Positions 25,551 through 33,742 of a stretch of DNA of 64,000 bases are shown one piece after another. How positions within the stretch are numbered: position 1 is the first letter of the stretch; each line of letters opens with the position of its first letter. This DNA is from Bacteroidales bacterium (GTDB lineage Bacteria; Bacteroidota; Bacteroidia; Bacteroidales; Tenuifilaceae): contig RPRQ01000019.1 of the NCBI GenBank assembly GCA_003818205.1, forward strand, positions 1-64,000. The letters are read 5' to 3'. The position numbers were made by a program, and so were the translations under genes. The notes beneath the pieces were generated by a model, which had not been told where the DNA came from, ran no database searches, and saw nothing but the letters and a program-made list of their open reading frames with translations.

Positions 25551-26141
25551 CTTATTTTAACTTGACTTACTTTATTAACCCTTACGGTTGGTAATTGTTT
25601 TAAAGGGAACAAAAATAATGTTATTAAGATTAATTAAACAGTAACTACTAATAATTTAATTTTACAAAAAGCCACAAATTCACAGATTGAATTAAAAACG
25701 GAAACTATTCTAAAAAAGATTATTAGTAACCGACAAAAATATGCTAGTAAATGTTGAGAATTGCTAAAACAACCATCCTCAAGAACCTGAATTTGTTGGG
25801 CTAAAGCCCAAAAGCGAATCTTTATAACTAACCCCAGACTTACCGCGTGTCGCCTTAGCTTTAGCGGTGGCACAAGCCTGGGGTTAGTCAATCCGCACTT
25901 GTACTGGGCTTTAGCCCTTTACTTTCTGCTTTTCTCGATTAGTAGTGAAAAAATATTTTTCAAATCCAACTTGGCAATTGATAAATACTATCCATAAAAC
26001 TTGTGAATCTGTAGCAATTTCTAGTTTATCAACCACTGATTTGATACAATAAATGCAATTGAATTACATTTATTCACATCGCATCTATCTGATATACCGA
26101 TTATCATGTTAAAATACTATGGTTCAGTTAATATCCTTTAA
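25551..26141. repeat. Intergenic region with nested CTTTAGC palindromes
   Basis: About 590 bases with no supported gene; the minus-strand frame through it is made of repeats. TTGGGCTAAAGCCCAA at 25796-25811 and GGGCTTTAGCCC at 25906-25917 bracket a nested hairpin. Its outer stem is CTAACCCCAG (25828-25837) / CTGGGGTTAG (25878-25887), and its inner stem is made of CGCC and GGTGG parts around TTAGCTTTAGC. It is related to the REPIN-like element at 16268-16397. Confidence 0.5.
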
Positions 26142-26172
26142 TTTGAGGTGTTAACCATTTGTTTTATATTTG
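26142..26172 (+). promoter_or_regulatory. Promoter for the conserved hypothetical gene at 26201
   Basis: TTTG (26142-26145) and TATATTTG (26165-26172) with a 19-base gap exactly fit the Bacteroidota consensus. Transcription should start near 26178. This makes the upstream ATG at 26159 unusable and moves the start of the following gene to TTG 26201. Confidence 0.6.
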
Positions 26173-26200
26173 TTTGGTTAATTGTGGCAAAAAAGGAAGT

Positions 26201-26947
26201 TTGGAAAATCAGGATAGCATATTCGAAAAGATTCAGGAGATTCTTGGGAATTTCAGCGGAAACTTCAGTATCCTTGAGCATCAGGTGGATGTTAGGGTGC
26301 AAATGGATTATTTCGATTTTTCGCGGAATCTTAAACGAGACTTTGATCCTGAACTAATTTTAAAGCAAGAAGATAACCTCTATAACCCTGAAATTACTGT
26401 TGAATCGAAAAAAGAGTTGCTAGTATCACTTGCATCGATTGATAAACCTGAGGCGTATAGGATTATTGAACGTTATGTTCAAAAAGCTCCTGATGAGCTT
26501 AAGGATTGGGCAATACTTTCGTTACAAGAGAGCCGGTTGTTCTTAGAAAGTAAACTATTGGATGAGAATCAGGTTTATATCTCTACGGGTTTAGGTGGAT
26601 TACGTGGAAAGTTAAGATATTTTATAGCTTTATTCCCTGAGACGAGGAGTGAGTTTTCCGAAATTCAACGAAACCTAATCAAAAGCGAATTCAGTTTTAT
26701 TTTCCCCAAGTACGATGCCGAGATTGAAGCGGTTGAGTTCTTTACGAACTACGCAACGATTGTTGCTTTAATACCGTTAAGCATTCCAGTACTGGATCCT
26801 ATCAAGAGCGTTATTGGTGAATGTAACGATCTTGGACATTTTATTAAAAAAGGTTTCCTGATTACCAATGTTAAAATTCTTTCTGCTATTGAAATTGAGA
26901 ATCTTTTAAATAATGTGCCACCTGAGGATTTGTTTTTAAAGGAATAA
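26201..26947 (+). CDS. Conserved hypothetical protein
   Basis: About 248 aa from the TTG at 26201 (preceded by AAAAGGAAG). An ATG at 26159 is in frame but lies inside the -7 promoter element, so it is rejected. The protein looks soluble and mainly helical, with recognisable stretches such as DEWAILSLQESRLFLE-like and YISTGLGGLRGKLRYFIALFP. I cannot name a family with confidence. It is preceded by a clear promoter, followed by a hairpin shared with the convergent PUR gene, and so forms a single-gene unit. Confidence 0.65.
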   Translation: MENQDSIFEKIQEILGNFSGNFSILEHQVDVRVQMDYFDFSRNLKRDFDPELILKQEDNLYNPEITVESKKELLVSLASIDKPEAYRIIERYVQKAPDELKDWAILSLQESRLFLESKLLDENQVYISTGLGGLRGKLRYFIALFPETRSEFSEIQRNLIKSEFSFIFPKYDAEIEAVEFFTNYATIVALIPLSIPVLDPIKSVIGECNDLGHFIKKGFLITNVKILSAIEIENLLNNVPPEDLFLKE

Positions 26948-26950
26948 AAA

Positions 26951-26969
26951 AACCGGTCTAAAACCGGTT
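26951..26969. terminator. Hairpin between convergent genes
   Basis: AACCGGT (26951-26957) pairs with ACCGGTT (26963-26969) over a five-base loop. The A-run before it gives a T-run on the minus strand, so it can terminate the PUR gene; termination of the plus-strand gene is likely weaker (CTCTTATT follows). Confidence 0.65.
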
Positions 26970-26995
26970 CTCTTATTGGATATAATGTCAGTCAT

Positions 26996-27370
26996 CTATT
27001 TATCAAGGTCATCGAATTCAATGCTTGTGAATTCATTGCTTGTAACGCCAATCTCTTCGGCAACAAGTTCATGCTGTTCCTCTAGCTCAGGTTGGTTCGC
27101 TCTAATGTACTCAACAACATCATTTAAGCCTTCAGCAAATTTTTCAAAATCCTCCTTGTACAGGAATATCTTGTGCTTCTCGAAATAAAACTTACCATCG
27201 CGACCAATACGCTTTTTGCTTTCGGTAATGGTTAAATAGAAATCGTTCCGACGAGTAGCCTTTACATCAAAAAAGTAAGTTCTTTTACCTGCTCTTACCA
27301 CTTTAGAGTAAATATCCTCTTTGTCAATTTTTTCAACATCTTCAATGCTATCGAATCCTTCTGTCATCAT
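26996..27370 (-). CDS. PUR-family (DUF3276) nucleic-acid-binding protein
   Basis: This 124-aa protein has one PUR-alpha-like repeat (residues ~20-90: IYSKVVRAGKRTYFFDVKATRRNDFYLTITESKKR...FEKHKIFLYKEDFEKFAEGL). An acidic C-terminal tail follows. The family is typical of Bacteroidota and spirochaetes; it binds single-stranded DNA/RNA and forms dimers. A second ATG (residue 2) is equally possible. It is a single-gene unit convergent with the preceding gene. Confidence 0.9.
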   Translation of the reverse strand: MMTEGFDSIEDVEKIDKEDIYSKVVRAGKRTYFFDVKATRRNDFYLTITESKKRIGRDGKFYFEKHKIFLYKEDFEKFAEGLNDVVEYIRANQPELEEQHELVAEEIGVTSNEFTSIEFDDLDK

Positions 27371-27663
27371 TTCTAAAGATTATAAGGTTAAAACATTGTA
27401 CGCATCTCAAAAATAGAAAAATAATTTAAGAACCGCTGTCTTTTTTGAATAAATTCAAATACTAGGGAAAATCTATAAATTTTTATTTTATATCGATGTA
27501 TCTGTAAGTATCATATATATAAATAATTACGAAATGAAGATAGAACATAAGCTGAAAACGATAAGTGAAAGGCGACAAGCGGCAAGTGAATACCTATAAT
27601 CAACAGTTTTACTGCCATACAGCAATACTACATCACTGCGACACACTTTTAGTGTTTTTTAAT

Positions 27664-27694
27664 TTTTCTATTCTAAAAATGCCTTGTATCTTTG
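27664..27694 (+). promoter_or_regulatory. Promoter for the nusB operon
   Basis: TATCTTTG at 27687-27694 is a full match to the -7 motif. The -33 motif is only TTTT (27664-27667), 19 bases upstream. The ATG of nusB at 27742 is 48 bases further on. The in-frame extension to 27565 lies upstream of this promoter and is rejected. Confidence 0.5.
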
Positions 27695-27741
27695 CAACCT
27701 CTGATAAACCATTTAATTGTTCGAATCCGTTCTTAAACACG

Positions 27742-28728
27742 ATGATAAGCAGACGATTACTCCGAGTTAAGATTTTACAAATCCTTTTTGCTTACTATAA
27801 AAGCGAAAACGAATCGCTCAGCAATGTTGAAAATGAATTGCTGCGAAGTATTAGAAAAGCCTACGAGCTATACCATTATCTTCTGCTTCTACCCATCGAA
27901 CTTGTCGATTTTGCTGAAGGCAAGGTTCAGCTAGCCAAGCAAAAGCTCGTTCCTACCCACGAGGATTTGAATCCGAATACAAAATTTATCGATAATGCCT
28001 TCGTTAAGCTTATTCGTGATAATGAAGCTTTAATCGAATACGTTGAGAAGCAGAAGATCGGGTGGGGGCAATACCCTGAAATTATAAGGAATCTTTATCA
28101 GAAAATTTCTATATCCGATTACTTTCAGGCTTATATGGATTCCGATAGTTCTTCAATCAATGATGATAAACAGCTGATTATCAATATTATCTCAAAAGAA
28201 TTGGAGGATTTTGATGAACTCTATCAATTCCTCGAGGAGCAGAGCATCTACTGGAACGATGATTTAGAGTTTATGCTGAGCATGGTGGTTAAAACCCTTA
28301 AGAAATTCTGCGAAGGTCAGCCTACAGGTACACCCTTGTTTCCTATGTACCGAAGCGATGATGATGAAGACTATATAAAGCGTTTGCTACGTAAAGTAAT
28401 TCAGTATCACGAGGAGAATGTTAAGCTGATTGAGGAGTACACCAAGAATTGGGAGGTTGATCGAATTGCCAGTATGGATATACTTATCATGGAGCTTGCG
28501 CTAACCGAGATTAAAGAATTTCCATCGATACCCATTAAGGTAAGTTTTAACGAGTATATCGAGATAGCGAAATACTATAGCACCGATCAGAGTAGTACGT
28601 TCATCAACGGCGTACTCGATAAGATTATCCAAACACTTCGTAAGAAGAACCTTGTAGCCAAGCAGGGACGGGGTTTGATAGGCGAGGAGGATGATCGTTT
28701 GGTGATTTCGGATGACGAAATAGAATAA
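27742..28728 (+). CDS. nusB: Transcription antitermination protein NusB (long Bacteroidota form)
   Basis: About 328 aa from the ATG at 27742 (MISRRLLRVKILQILFAYYKSE). The longer frame from 27565 begins before the promoter and has no family match. The N-terminal helix with RRLLRVKILQILFA and the C-terminal NusB core (WEVDRIASMDILIMELALTEIKEFPSIPIKVSFNEYIEIAKYYS...FINGVLDKI) are both clear; Bacteroidota NusB carries a long helical insert between them. It acts in rRNA antitermination with NusE. It heads a conserved run: nusB, DUF1573 lipoprotein, yajC, YbbR-like protein, coaE. Confidence 0.95.
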   Translation: MISRRLLRVKILQILFAYYKSENESLSNVENELLRSIRKAYELYHYLLLLPIELVDFAEGKVQLAKQKLVPTHEDLNPNTKFIDNAFVKLIRDNEALIEYVEKQKIGWGQYPEIIRNLYQKISISDYFQAYMDSDSSSINDDKQLIINIISKELEDFDELYQFLEEQSIYWNDDLEFMLSMVVKTLKKFCEGQPTGTPLFPMYRSDDDEDYIKRLLRKVIQYHEENVKLIEEYTKNWEVDRIASMDILIMELALTEIKEFPSIPIKVSFNEYIEIAKYYSTDQSSTFINGVLDKIIQTLRKKNLVAKQGRGLIGEEDDRLVISDDEIE

Positions 28729-28759
28729 ATATTTATTTTTGTCATCAAATTCGAGTGGT

Positions 28760-29200
28760 ATGTATAGATTTTCTTTAGCAATATCAACGCTTGTTCTTTT
28801 CATTCTTTTTTCATGTAGTAGCCAACCGAAGGTTGAACCAGGTGTTAACGCTTCATCCGAGGATAGTGGGGTTAAAAAATATCCTGACCTAAAGCTTGTT
28901 GAAGATTTTTATGATTTTGGCACTATCATTCAGGGCGAGGTGGTATCGCATACATTCCATTTCCGTAATGCAGGGAATGATGTTCTGATTGTTAAGGATT
29001 TGATACCCGACTGCGGATGCACAAAGCCAAAAATCGATAAAAGAACATTAAACCCAGGCGAGGAGAGTACCGTTGAGGTTATATTTGATAGCAGGGGTTG
29101 GTATGGTTCTCAATATAAATCAGTAGCTTTGCGAACGAATTCGCCCATTCGCGATAAATCGGTTACCATAAAGGCGAATGTTATTGAGCCGAAGGAATAA
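28760..29200 (+). CDS. DUF1573 lipoprotein
   Basis: This 146-aa protein is read from ATG 28760. A TTG at 28739 would add seven polar residues ahead of the signal peptide and is less likely. A lipoprotein signal ends in LFSC. The DUF1573 immunoglobulin-like domain follows (DFGTIIQGEVVSHTFHFRNAGNDVLIVKDLIPDCGCTKPK), with the family's DCGCT motif. These periplasmic proteins are abundant in Bacteroidota and of unknown exact role. The position between nusB and yajC is conserved in the group. Confidence 0.92.
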   Translation: MYRFSLAISTLVLFILFSCSSQPKVEPGVNASSEDSGVKKYPDLKLVEDFYDFGTIIQGEVVSHTFHFRNAGNDVLIVKDLIPDCGCTKPKIDKRTLNPGEESTVEVIFDSRGWYGSQYKSVALRTNSPIRDKSVTIKANVIEPKE

Positions 29201-29309
29201 TGAATTAAGAAGTTAGAGACGTTCACGATGTTAAATAATATACGATTATTGAATTCTTTTAACCGTTAACAATTAACTGAATAATAATAAACCATAAAAA
29301 CAATTTAAG

Positions 29310-29627
29310 ATGAAAAGTTTGATTATTTTACAAGCAGCAACTCCTAATGCTAATGCAGGTTATATGCAGATTTTTATGTTAGTTGCTATCGTTTTTGTTT
29401 TTTACTTTTTCATGATTCGACCACAGATGAAGCGTCAGAAAGAGCTTCGTAAGTTTCATGAATCACTCCAAAAGGGCGATAAAGTGATTATTGCGGGTGG
29501 TGTTTACGGAAAACTATTAGAGGTTAAGGATGAGTACGTTGTGGTTGAAATCGACGAAAATGTTAAGGTGAAAGTGGTTAAGAGTACTATTATCCGTGAC
29601 TCGTCCGATATACAGCCTCAGAAGTAG
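29310..29627 (+). CDS. yajC: Preprotein translocase subunit YajC
   Basis: This 105-aa protein has one membrane helix (residues 17-37, MLVAIVFVFYFFMIRP). The YajC signature follows: RPQMKRQKELRKFHESLQKGDKVIIAGGVYGKL and a beta-rich tail. YajC associates with SecDF to assist protein export. The length is normal. It is in the nusB-coaE operon, 110 bases after the DUF1573 gene. Confidence 0.96.
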   Translation: MKSLIILQAATPNANAGYMQIFMLVAIVFVFYFFMIRPQMKRQKELRKFHESLQKGDKVIIAGGVYGKLLEVKDEYVVVEIDENVKVKVVKSTIIRDSSDIQPQK

Positions 29628-29711
29628 TAGAAAATTTATATCTTTACAGGGTTTAGGGCGATAGAACAAATTGCTTTAGGCTCTGTTTTCTTTTAACCTA
29701 ATTCATAAACG

Positions 29712-30713
29712 TTGGATTCATCGTTAATACGACAGTTCGGACAAATTTTTAACAAAGGCAGGGCAAAATTCAATCAACGCCTTGTGATCTTTCTTTTCTT
29801 CTTAATTGTATCAACAATAATTTGGTATTTAAGTAAGCTGAGCCATGAGTATTCAACCACTATGGCTTACCCCATCCGTTACGAGAACTTACCAAAAGGA
29901 AAGGTTCTTGTTGGCGAACCACCCCGCAGGATACAGCTAAGGGTTAAGGCGTTTGGATATACTCTTCTCAAGGAGAAGATGAGCGCAGCTCTTTCTCCTA
30001 TCGAGTTGGATTTAGGTAAGCATTTGAGTCAATCATTCGAAGGCTCTAAGGTAAAGCAATTCATTTTAACCTATCGACTTCGAAACAGCATCGTTAAGCA
30101 GTTTGGAAGCGAGATTCTGCTTGAGGGTATTGAGCCCGATACGCTTTACGTTGAATTGTCCGACATGGTTAATAAGATGGTTCGAATTCACCCACAGGTT
30201 GAGGTTGACTATGAACAGCAGTACATGGCGAGCGGAGATTTAACGCTAGAACCCGATAGTATTGCCATTAGCGGTCCAAAATCAGTAATTGACACCATTA
30301 AACTTGTTAATACAAAGCAGGTTAAGTTTAAAAATCTTAACCAGAGGGTTTTAGAAAGAATTCAGATAATCCCTATAAATCAGGTAACCTTTTCAACTCG
30401 CAGCGTAACGCTTTCAATTCCTGTTGAAAAATATACAGAGATTACTATAAAAGTACCCGTGGACATAGAAAATCAGCCCGATAGCGTTAAGCTAATGTTT
30501 ATCCCAAAGACTATCGATGTAAAATGTAACGTGGTTTTAAGCAAATATTTTATATTAAAACCTATTATGTTTAGAGCGGTTGTTAACTATAACCTAATCA
30601 GCAATTCACTGACAAAGAAAATGAAAGTTAGGATAGTTGCTGTCCCTGATTTTGTCAATTTAGTAGATTTTAGCCCTAAATACGTTGAGTATATTATTGA
30701 GAAGCGCAAATGA
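29712..30713 (+). CDS. YbbR-like domain protein (CdaR-like)
   Basis: This 333-aa protein starts at TTG 29712, giving MDSSLIRQFGQIFNKGRAKFN before a single membrane helix (residues 25-43). YbbR-type beta repeats follow in the periplasm (FENLPKGKVLV-like, SGPKSVIDTIKLVNTKQV). In Firmicutes, YbbR/CdaR regulates the c-di-AMP cyclase; in Bacteroidota the role is not established. It overlaps coaE by four bases (ATGA), the normal operon order for the group. Confidence 0.85.
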   Translation: MDSSLIRQFGQIFNKGRAKFNQRLVIFLFFLIVSTIIWYLSKLSHEYSTTMAYPIRYENLPKGKVLVGEPPRRIQLRVKAFGYTLLKEKMSAALSPIELDLGKHLSQSFEGSKVKQFILTYRLRNSIVKQFGSEILLEGIEPDTLYVELSDMVNKMVRIHPQVEVDYEQQYMASGDLTLEPDSIAISGPKSVIDTIKLVNTKQVKFKNLNQRVLERIQIIPINQVTFSTRSVTLSIPVEKYTEITIKVPVDIENQPDSVKLMFIPKTIDVKCNVVLSKYFILKPIMFRAVVNYNLISNSLTKKMKVRIVAVPDFVNLVDFSPKYVEYIIEKRK

Positions 30714-31297
30714 TAAACCTTGGAGTAACCGGAGGGATTGGTAGCGGCAAATCAATGGTTTGTTCTATTATCTCGGCAATGGGCTATCCTGTTTACAATG
30801 CCGACCTTGAAGCTCGCCAATTGGTTGATTCCGATCCGGATTTGATTTTGTCAATAAAAGAGCTATTTGGTGAGGATATTTATACCAAAAACCAGCTCGA
30901 TCGGAAAAGGGTTGCCGAAGTTGTTTTTTCAAATCAAAACATGCTTGAGGGGTTAAATGCCATCGTTCACCCCGCCGTGACTAAGCATTATAAAACTTGG
31001 GTTGATAGCCATAAAACAAGGGGGTTGATTGTAAAGGAGGCCGCAATTCTATTCGAAAGCGGAGCGAATATTGGGCTTGAAAAAATAGTTGTTGTAACAG
31101 CACCGCTCGAGGTAAGGATTCAACGGGTTGTGAAACGTGATGGATTAAGCGAAGAATCAGCTATGAAAAGGATGAATAATCAGCTTCCACAGGATGAACT
31201 AGTCAAAAGAGGCGATTACATTATAGAAAACGATGGGGTTAAGCTAATTCTTCCCCAAGTGGTCAGAGTGATAAACAATTTAGTTAAAGATTTTTAG
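30710..31297 (+). CDS. coaE: Dephospho-CoA kinase
   Basis: This 195-aa protein has the P-loop [11 protein letters not shown] at residues 5-15, [12 protein letters not shown] (substrate Asp), the HPAV motif and [20 protein letters not shown] lid region. All are diagnostic of CoaE, which phosphorylates dephospho-CoA in the last step of coenzyme A synthesis. The start overlaps the YbbR stop; the length is standard. Confidence 0.96.
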   Translation: MINLGVTGGIGSGKSMVCSIISAMGYPVYNADLEARQLVDSDPDLILSIKELFGEDIYTKNQLDRKRVAEVVFSNQNMLEGLNAIVHPAVTKHYKTWVDSHKTRGLIVKEAAILFESGANIGLEKIVVVTAPLEVRIQRVVKRDGLSEESAMKRMNNQLPQDELVKRGDYIIENDGVKLILPQVVRVINNLVKDF

Positions 31298-31301
31298 AGC
31301 A

Positions 31302-32021
31302 ATGGGAAAATATGGAAAGTGGATTACCGGAGGTTTAGGTTGGGCTATATTTGGTCCAATTGGGGGTATCCTTGGATTTGCAATAGGTTCAATTTTTGAT
31401 AGCGCCGAAATACAAACAAAGGTATATACCGGCGAATCGAGCCGAAATGGCTTTATTGTTAGCCTTTTAGTCCTTGTTTCAGCAGTAATGAAAGCCGATG
31501 GCAAGGTATTAAAATCGGAGTTAGATTTTGTAAAAAAGTATTTCTTTGACAACTTTGGAGCGGATGCTTCGAGAGAGGCAATGATTCTTCTTCGGGATAT
31601 TCTCAAGCAGCAAGTTCCGCTGAGGGATGTTTGCACCCAGATTCGCGATAATGTTGATTACCCTTCACGGCTACAGCTGATTCACCTGCTTTTCGGGGTA
31701 GCATACGCCGATGGCGTTGTTAGCAGCGAGGAGCAACGTGTTATCAATGATATTGCTAGTTTTCTCGGAATCTCATCGCAGGATTATGAGTCCATTAAAG
31801 CAATGTTTGTTGTTAATATCAATAGCTACTATACTATTCTTGAGGTTGAACCCACAGCTAGCAACGATGAGATAAAGAAGGCTTATCGCAGCCTTGCTGT
31901 AAAGCATCACCCCGATAAGGTTGGGTATTTAGGCGATGATGTTAGGCGTAACGCTGAGCAGAAATTCCAAAAAATTACTGAGGCGTACGATAAGATAAAG
32001 AAGGAGAGAGGGTTTAATTAA
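31302..32021 (+). CDS. TerB-DnaJ membrane co-chaperone (DjlA-like)
   Basis: This 239-aa protein has a Gly-rich N-terminal membrane segment (residues 6-28, [20 protein letters not shown]). A TerB-like helical domain follows (about 45-165), with [16 protein letters not shown] and [17 protein letters not shown] metal-site motifs. The C-terminal J domain has the HHPDK catalytic tripeptide (residues ~205) in an otherwise standard [15 protein letters not shown]. This is the DjlA plan, which stimulates DnaK at the membrane. It begins four bases after the coaE stop, so it is part of the same operon. Confidence 0.92.
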   Translation: MGKYGKWITGGLGWAIFGPIGGILGFAIGSIFDSAEIQTKVYTGESSRNGFIVSLLVLVSAVMKADGKVLKSELDFVKKYFFDNFGADASREAMILLRDILKQQVPLRDVCTQIRDNVDYPSRLQLIHLLFGVAYADGVVSSEEQRVINDIASFLGISSQDYESIKAMFVVNINSYYTILEVEPTASNDEIKKAYRSLAVKHHPDKVGYLGDDVRRNAEQKFQKITEAYDKIKKERGFN

Positions 32022-32135
32022 AAAAATGTAAGAGATAGTTGTCTTGCTGTATTGCAGTGATGCTGTTTGAAGATAGGTGCACAACAAAAACAGCAACATT
32101 GATAAACAGCAGAACAGCAACACAACAATCAGACA

Positions 32136-32169
32136 TTTGATACTTAGTATTTGTATTTTATTAACTTTG
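32136..32169 (+). promoter_or_regulatory. Promoter for the DUF5606 gene
   Basis: TTTG at 32136-32139 and TAACTTTG at 32162-32169 (22-base gap) match the Bacteroidota promoter pattern and lie 25 bases before the start codon. The preceding 32060-32130 segment is a run of ACAGCAAC-like units. Confidence 0.5.
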
Positions 32170-32194
32170 CAATCATAATTGAAGAAAAAAAAGT

Positions 32195-32638
32195 ATGGAA
32201 TTAAAAGACATAATGGCAATTTCGGGGCATTCAGGCCTTTTTAAATTTATCTCACAGGGTCGTCATGGGATTATTGTTGAATCGTTAACCGATGGTAAGC
32301 GAGCTAACATATCAGCATCATCGAAGGTAAGCTCCTTAACGGATATCGCTATTTTTACAAACGATGGCGAGATTGCATTTAAGGATGTTCTTAAAAAGAT
32401 TAAAGAGGCTGAGAGCGGTGGTCTAGCAATTAACCAAAAATCGGATGATAAGGAGCTTAAGAAATATTTCGAGAAGATTTTACCCGATTACGACCGCGAA
32501 AGGGTTTACACAAGCCATATTCAAAAAGTTATTGCGTGGTACAATCAGCTTCAGGCGTTGAACTTGCTTGATATTATTGATAAAGAGGAGGCTCCTGCCG
32601 CAGAAGCAGAACCTGTAAAGGAGGAGGAACCGAAGTAA
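32195..32638 (+). CDS. DUF5606 family protein
   Basis: This 147-aa protein matches DUF5606, a Bacteroidota family: an N-terminal ELKDIMAISGHSGLFKFISQGRHGIIVESL, then IAIFTNDGEIAFKDVL and YDRERVYTSHIQKVIAWYNQLQALNLLDI. The acidic Ala/Glu-rich tail is variable. The N-terminal part looks like a small SH3-like fold. Function is unknown. It has its own promoter and a hairpin terminator, so it is monocistronic. Confidence 0.9.
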   Translation: MELKDIMAISGHSGLFKFISQGRHGIIVESLTDGKRANISASSKVSSLTDIAIFTNDGEIAFKDVLKKIKEAESGGLAINQKSDDKELKKYFEKILPDYDRERVYTSHIQKVIAWYNQLQALNLLDIIDKEEAPAAEAEPVKEEEPK

Positions 32639-32658
32639 TTCGTATTCTATATCTGTAA

Positions 32659-32689
32659 AGTCGAACCCTATGGTTCGGCTTTTTTTTTA
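32659..32689 (+). terminator. Rho-independent terminator after the DUF5606 gene
   Basis: AGTCGAACC pairs with GGTTCGGCT (one G-U pair) over a four-base loop and is followed by nine Ts (from about 32680). This is a strong intrinsic terminator. Confidence 0.85.
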
Positions 32690-32713
32690 GCTTGCAGCAT
32701 CAATAAAGTGATT

Positions 32714-33730
32714 ATGGATTTGAAAAACTATAGTACAACCATTAGTAAACTGTGGACAGGTCGAATTGATGATCCCGATGATATTGATTCATTCAGGATG
32801 CATCAAATAGTTCGATTAATTGACTTAACAAGGCTTTCATCGATTGTGATTGAACCTTCAAAATTAAATATATGCTTCATTGGATTTAATTGCGATGAGG
32901 GTGTAGCTAGAAATTTGGGTCGTAAAGGAGCAAGGGATGGAGCTGAATACATAAGGCGTGAGCTAGCCAATTTGCCCGTAACCTTTGGGAACGATGTTAT
33001 AATATTCGATGCTGGTGATATAAGTTGTGTCGATGGCAATATGGAGGAGGCTCAGGTTCATCTTAAAATAGCCGTTAAGGTAATATTGGATAAAAACCTT
33101 TTCCCAATTGTTTTAGGTGGTGGACATGAGCTAGCATTCGGCCATTATAATGGAATAATCGATCACCTTGCTATAAAGGCAAAAGATGCATTATCGCTAG
33201 GGATTATTAATTTCGATGCTCATTTCGATCTCCGCCCCTATAAGAATGGTGGCTCGTCGGGGACAATGTTTGCTCAAATAGCCGATAGCTGCGTTGAGCA
33301 ATTGCGCCCATTTTCATACATGTGCTTAGGGATTCAGGCAAGTAGTAACACCATCAGCCTATTCAAAAAAGCCGATGCGCTTGGGGTTAGGTATATCCTT
33401 GGGAAAGATTTTGTTGAGCCCAATTTTGAAAGTATTAGCAAATCCATTGATGACTTTATTTATAGGCATGATCACATCTATTTTACGCTATGCAGCGATG
33501 TTATTAACGCATCGTTTGCCCCGGGGGTATCGGCAATTCAACCCTTTGGGATGAATGCCGAGGTGGTGTTAGCTTTTATCAAGCAGATATTTAAGTCAAA
33601 AAGGGTGGTCAGCTTTGATGTAGCTGAGGTTTCACCCCGATTCGATCAGGATAACCGAACGGCTAAGCTGATTGCAATTATTATTTTTGCAATAATCAAT
33701 ACCTTGAATGAGAATAAACGAGCGAAATAG
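32714..33730 (+). CDS. hutG: Formimidoylglutamase-like (arginase/ureohydrolase family) protein
   Basis: About 338 aa from ATG 32714 (a GTG at 32708 is alternative). The family motifs are present: VLGGGHELAFGH (first His ligand), NFDAHFDLRP (DAHxD) and SFAPGVSA. The usual DxD segment reads CSDVIN here, so the first Asp of that pair is replaced by Cys, and the protein may bind one metal only or differently. The enzyme would hydrolyse formimidoyl-glutamate in histidine breakdown. No other hut genes are nearby, so the substrate is uncertain. An M3 peptidase follows 12 bases later. Confidence 0.8.
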   Translation: MDLKNYSTTISKLWTGRIDDPDDIDSFRMHQIVRLIDLTRLSSIVIEPSKLNICFIGFNCDEGVARNLGRKGARDGAEYIRRELANLPVTFGNDVIIFDAGDISCVDGNMEEAQVHLKIAVKVILDKNLFPIVLGGGHELAFGHYNGIIDHLAIKAKDALSLGIINFDAHFDLRPYKNGGSSGTMFAQIADSCVEQLRPFSYMCLGIQASSNTISLFKKADALGVRYILGKDFVEPNFESISKSIDDFIYRHDHIYFTLCSDVINASFAPGVSAIQPFGMNAEVVLAFIKQIFKSKRVVSFDVAEVSPRFDQDNRTAKLIAIIIFAIINTLNENKRAK

Positions 33731-33742
33731 AACGTAATCATC

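Noticed and set aside
25634-25891. Minus-strand 85-codon frame
   Set aside because: It runs through the nested CTTTAGC hairpin repeats and is explained by them.
26159-26200. ATG start for the conserved hypothetical gene
   Set aside because: The ATG precedes the -7 element TATATTTG and could not be in the transcript.
27565-27741. N-terminal extension of NusB
   Set aside because: The extra residues lie upstream of a TATCTTTG promoter element and do not resemble NusB; the family start is at 27742.
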